Assembly (NCBI GenBank): GCA_001584585.1
Contig: LSYV01000036.1
Location: 789,278-813,716 of the forward strand
DNA from: Gonium pectorale
Lineage: Eukaryota > Chlorophyta > Chlorophyceae > Chlamydomonadales > Volvocaceae
Direction: 5' to 3'
DNA: 24,439 nucleotides
Shown here: positions 22,401 through 24,439 of the stretch, in pieces
Layout of the letters: each line of letters begins with the position of its first letter
Numbering within the stretch: position 1 is the stretch's first letter
Program-made: the position numbers and the translations under genes
The notes under the pieces: generated by a model
Databases searched by the model: none
What the model was told of the DNA's origin: nothing
The model's input: only the letters and a program-made list of their open reading frames with translations

Positions 22401-23139
22401 CCGGCGGTGGCGTCGGCCCCGGCGTGACGGCCGGCGGCGCCGCGGCGCTGCACCACGGCCGCGTGTTGGCGCAGGCGGAGGCGGGCTCGCCGCCGCTAGG
22501 GTCGCGGCTGGCGCAGCAGGCGGCGCAGCTGCAGCAGCAGCCGGATGCGCCTGGCATTAGGTCGGCCGTGGTGTTGCTGGTGTTGACGATGGCCTTCCTG
22601 GGCCTGCAGGCGGGCGGCTTTGCATCCACGCACCAGGACATTGCGACGCGGCTGGCAAGGTGGGGCTGGGCAAGTGGGGGCGGGTTGGCGTGGCGTAGGC
22701 GCGGGGTGGCGGGCGGGTGGCGCGGCGGGCAGCCACTGGTGCGTGACCTCGCGCGGGCCTCGAGCGTGTTGGCAGCACGCGCGCGTTCGCAGGGCGCGCT
22801 GTGCTGGGCGTCCACCGCACTTGGCAAGGTGGCGGGACGGACGGCGGCGGCGGCTTTGGCGCAGTGCAACGACTCAGCAGGCTGCTCAGTGCCGCCTGTG
22901 CCTCAGTTGAGATCCTAACGTACGGCCGCTCCCCTGCCCACACCCCATAACGCAGCGTGCTGTTCGGCACCACCAACGCGGCAGCCAGCCTGGCGGGCAG
23001 CGGGTTCGTGTACCTAGTCGGGGTCATCCTGGACCGCACGCAATCCTGGGCGCTGGTGTTCCAGCTCATTGCGGGGTGCTGCCTCGCGTCAGCGGCGCTG
23101 TTTGCGAAACTGGGGACGTCGGACCCACAGTTTGAATGA
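19472..23139 (+). CDS. PHT4/SLC17-type anion (phosphate) transporter, major facilitator superfamily
   Basis: Nine exons: 19472-19628, 19892-19955, 20124-20334, 20661-20724, 20928-20987, 21228-21370, 21869-21920, 22140-22659 and 22956-23139. They keep phase throughout and give 484 residues. Family marks include IDRTAMSVAVLPM (about 46-58), GLGEGVAYPTM (133-143), the cytoplasmic WVPRERRSRS loop (150-159), WMPRYYNSQFGL (260-271), GWIADYL (295-301) and THQDIATR (414-421). There are about 12 hydrophobic segments, the first at 30-45. PHT4 proteins carry phosphate and related anions, many in plastid envelopes or thylakoids; substrate and membrane cannot be told here. Residues about 334-389 are an unusual Gly/Ala/Gln-rich insert between late membrane helices. 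Exon 7 is only 52 bases but joins LPWRT to ILRNRVFWALMACHSTFG as the family requires. The start at 19472 has a good context (AAG ATG G); 19361 is an alternative. No TGTAA was found between the stop and the window end. Confidence 0.88.
20725..20785 (+). repeat. Short tandem repeat in intron 4 of the transporter gene
   Basis: GGATGTACGGCGAGGGGCTA begins at 20741 and repeats nearly exactly from 20762, a period of about 21 bases. The core GTACGGCG also forms the intron's own donor at 20725, giving three copies of that octamer, and GAGGGGC is repeated once more in the second unit. It looks like recent slippage or local duplication. Confidence 0.65.
21496..21733 (+). repeat. Imperfect tandem duplication in intron 6 of the transporter gene
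   Basis: Copy A (21496-21610) and copy B (21611-21707) both start AGGCGGTGAGGGGAGACGG and share most of their sequence, with an 18-base shortening in B. A partial third copy begins at 21708. Copy A contains an acceptor-like CTGACCGCAG. The transporter reading frame shows that exon 7 lies beyond all of this, so the repeats are intronic. Confidence 0.7.
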
Positions 23140-24439
23140 TCGAGAGGATGAGCGTTCAGTAGAGTTTGACCTGTGGGCTTTGTTTGGCGAGTGTGGCCCG
23201 CCGTACAGAGAGGCTCTCTGCGATCTACCCACTTCCTACTATGCCGCATTCATTCTCTTAGGCCATCGGCTGGCTGATACCGTAATGTGTGGAGAGCTGG
23301 TGCCCGATGTCGAACTCGGCCGCCGTTTCGAGAGGTGTGAGGGGTGCTGCTCAGCGAAGAGGATCTATCCTACGTTCCTACCTGTTGCATCTCAATGATA
23401 CCAGCCAACAGAGCCGACCCTATTCAGGGCATCGGGCTCAATGCCACATGCCTGTCGACGCACTTGCAATGCCTCGTTCAGTGAACTCTGTGGGGTGCAA
23501 CATGGCTCGCGCCTTGATGTGTTGGCTAGGTGTGCGATTGCGCCATGGTCCATGGGTCGGGGCCGTTGGGCGTTGGGGGCACGCCCAGGTTCGCAGACAG
23601 TCGTGAGTTTGCGGCAAGTCCGCGGTTGCAGGCTGCTCGCAAGGTGCCCGCCGCACCGCACGCGCAGCGTGGGCAAGCACGTGCTCACTATACTACGGTC
23701 AAGGCAGACGTTACGGTGTACACGGGCATTGATGTCGTAAAACAAGATGACTACCTGCCGAAAACACCTGATGACCCCCCTCTACCTACCGTCACGGGTG
23801 TGCGTTAGTGTGGCGTGGGAGCAGTAAGACTGCTGCTTAGAAAGATGGGGGCCGGCCCGGTCCCCTTTCAGGGGACGCAGGCCCTTGCTGCGACCCCTCC
23901 TGTACGCCGGAATGCCGGGCATGTACGTGCAAACTGAACCCAATCTGATGGCCGTAGTTCAAAGTTCGATCGCTTGAACGGGAGGTCAACGAATGCGGGG
24001 CTCTAGGGGGAAAGGGACGGTCGTGGGGTATGAGTCCTGCTCGACTTGCCCATTGCCGGGGAACGCCTGGAGAGGGAGAGGGTCGCATCCGCGCTTGTGC
24101 GGCTACATGGCTAATGCAAAGAGCGTTTCCCATTTCGGGGATTCTCCGTAGGCAGCGGACCTGGGGGGCATGACCTGCCGCCTGGTAATGGCGCGCCGTA
24201 GCAACCTAAACTGTACGCAACAACTCCGAACTCTCGTCAAATCTTGTTTCATCAGCCTAGGCCATCCCCTCTCTGTGCCGGTAGGTCCTGGCCCGCTTTC
24301 GCCTGGCGCAGTTTCTGCATCAAGGGACCCTTGGGCCAGGCTTGAGACGCAGCCATGGGGTGTATCGGTGACCACTTTATGCACGCAAGAAGGTGGCATG
24401 CACGGTCAAACGAAGCAGGCACGGATTTACAGAAAAAAA
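23140..24439. other. 3' flank of the transporter gene; no gene seen
   Basis: This 1.3 kb holds the 3' UTR of the transporter and unassigned DNA. The small frames on both strands have no recognisable domains and no splice-linked partners. The nearest TGTAA-like sequences are CGTAA variants (near 23281 and 23738). An inverted repeat GTTCAA/TTGAAC occurs near 23958-23980. The window ends in an A7 run (24433-24439). Confidence 0.45.

Noticed and set aside
24103..24399. 98-codon minus-strand frame near the right edge
   Set aside because: It has no domain, no splice partner and unremarkable composition.

Overview
The window looks like nuclear DNA of a green alga of the Chlamydomonas/Volvox group. 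Three things point there: high GC, genes broken by many short to medium GT-AG introns, and TGTAA motifs (the usual chlorophyte polyadenylation signal) a short way downstream of stop codons. No bacterial-type operons, rRNA, CRISPR array or intact transposon were seen. All gene models were spliced by eye from reading frame, splice consensus and family similarity; none has been tested against transcripts or databases.

Left part (1-7359), minus strand. Positions 1-483 hold the 5' end of a gene that runs off the window edge; its product is helical and leucine-rich and is not recognised. Positions 1355-7359 hold one very large gene for a mostly disordered Ser/Pro/Ala-rich protein of about 1,850 residues. 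A short motif (Arg-x-Asn-Ile/Val-Asp-like) recurs about eight times in it. Two of its junctions are unresolved: one exon boundary near 6829/6624 and one change of frame near 3318-3349.

Middle (7360-13990). A 336-base divergent promoter region separates that gene from a 13-exon plus-strand gene for a protein with five BRCT domains, of the TopBP1 / plant MEI1 type (DNA replication start, checkpoint, meiotic repair). Its stop codon is followed by two TGTAA signals.

13991-17579 has no convincing protein gene. It holds a long pyrimidine-rich tract, two hairpins, short direct repeats and a GC-rich double hairpin ending in A6 and TGTAA that looks like the 3' end of an unrecognised transcript or small element.

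Right part. PCNA (three exons, 17634-18955, 269 aa) is very clear, with an E2F-like site just upstream. It is followed on the same strand by a nine-exon gene for a PHT4/SLC17-type anion (phosphate) transporter (19472-23139, 484 aa). The last 1.3 kb shows no gene and the window ends in an A run.

The functional theme is chromosome replication and repair: the TopBP1-like scaffold and the PCNA clamp are neighbours on one strand. The transporter is not obviously linked to them. The least explained item is the large repeat-bearing disordered protein that is divergently paired with the TopBP1-like gene.
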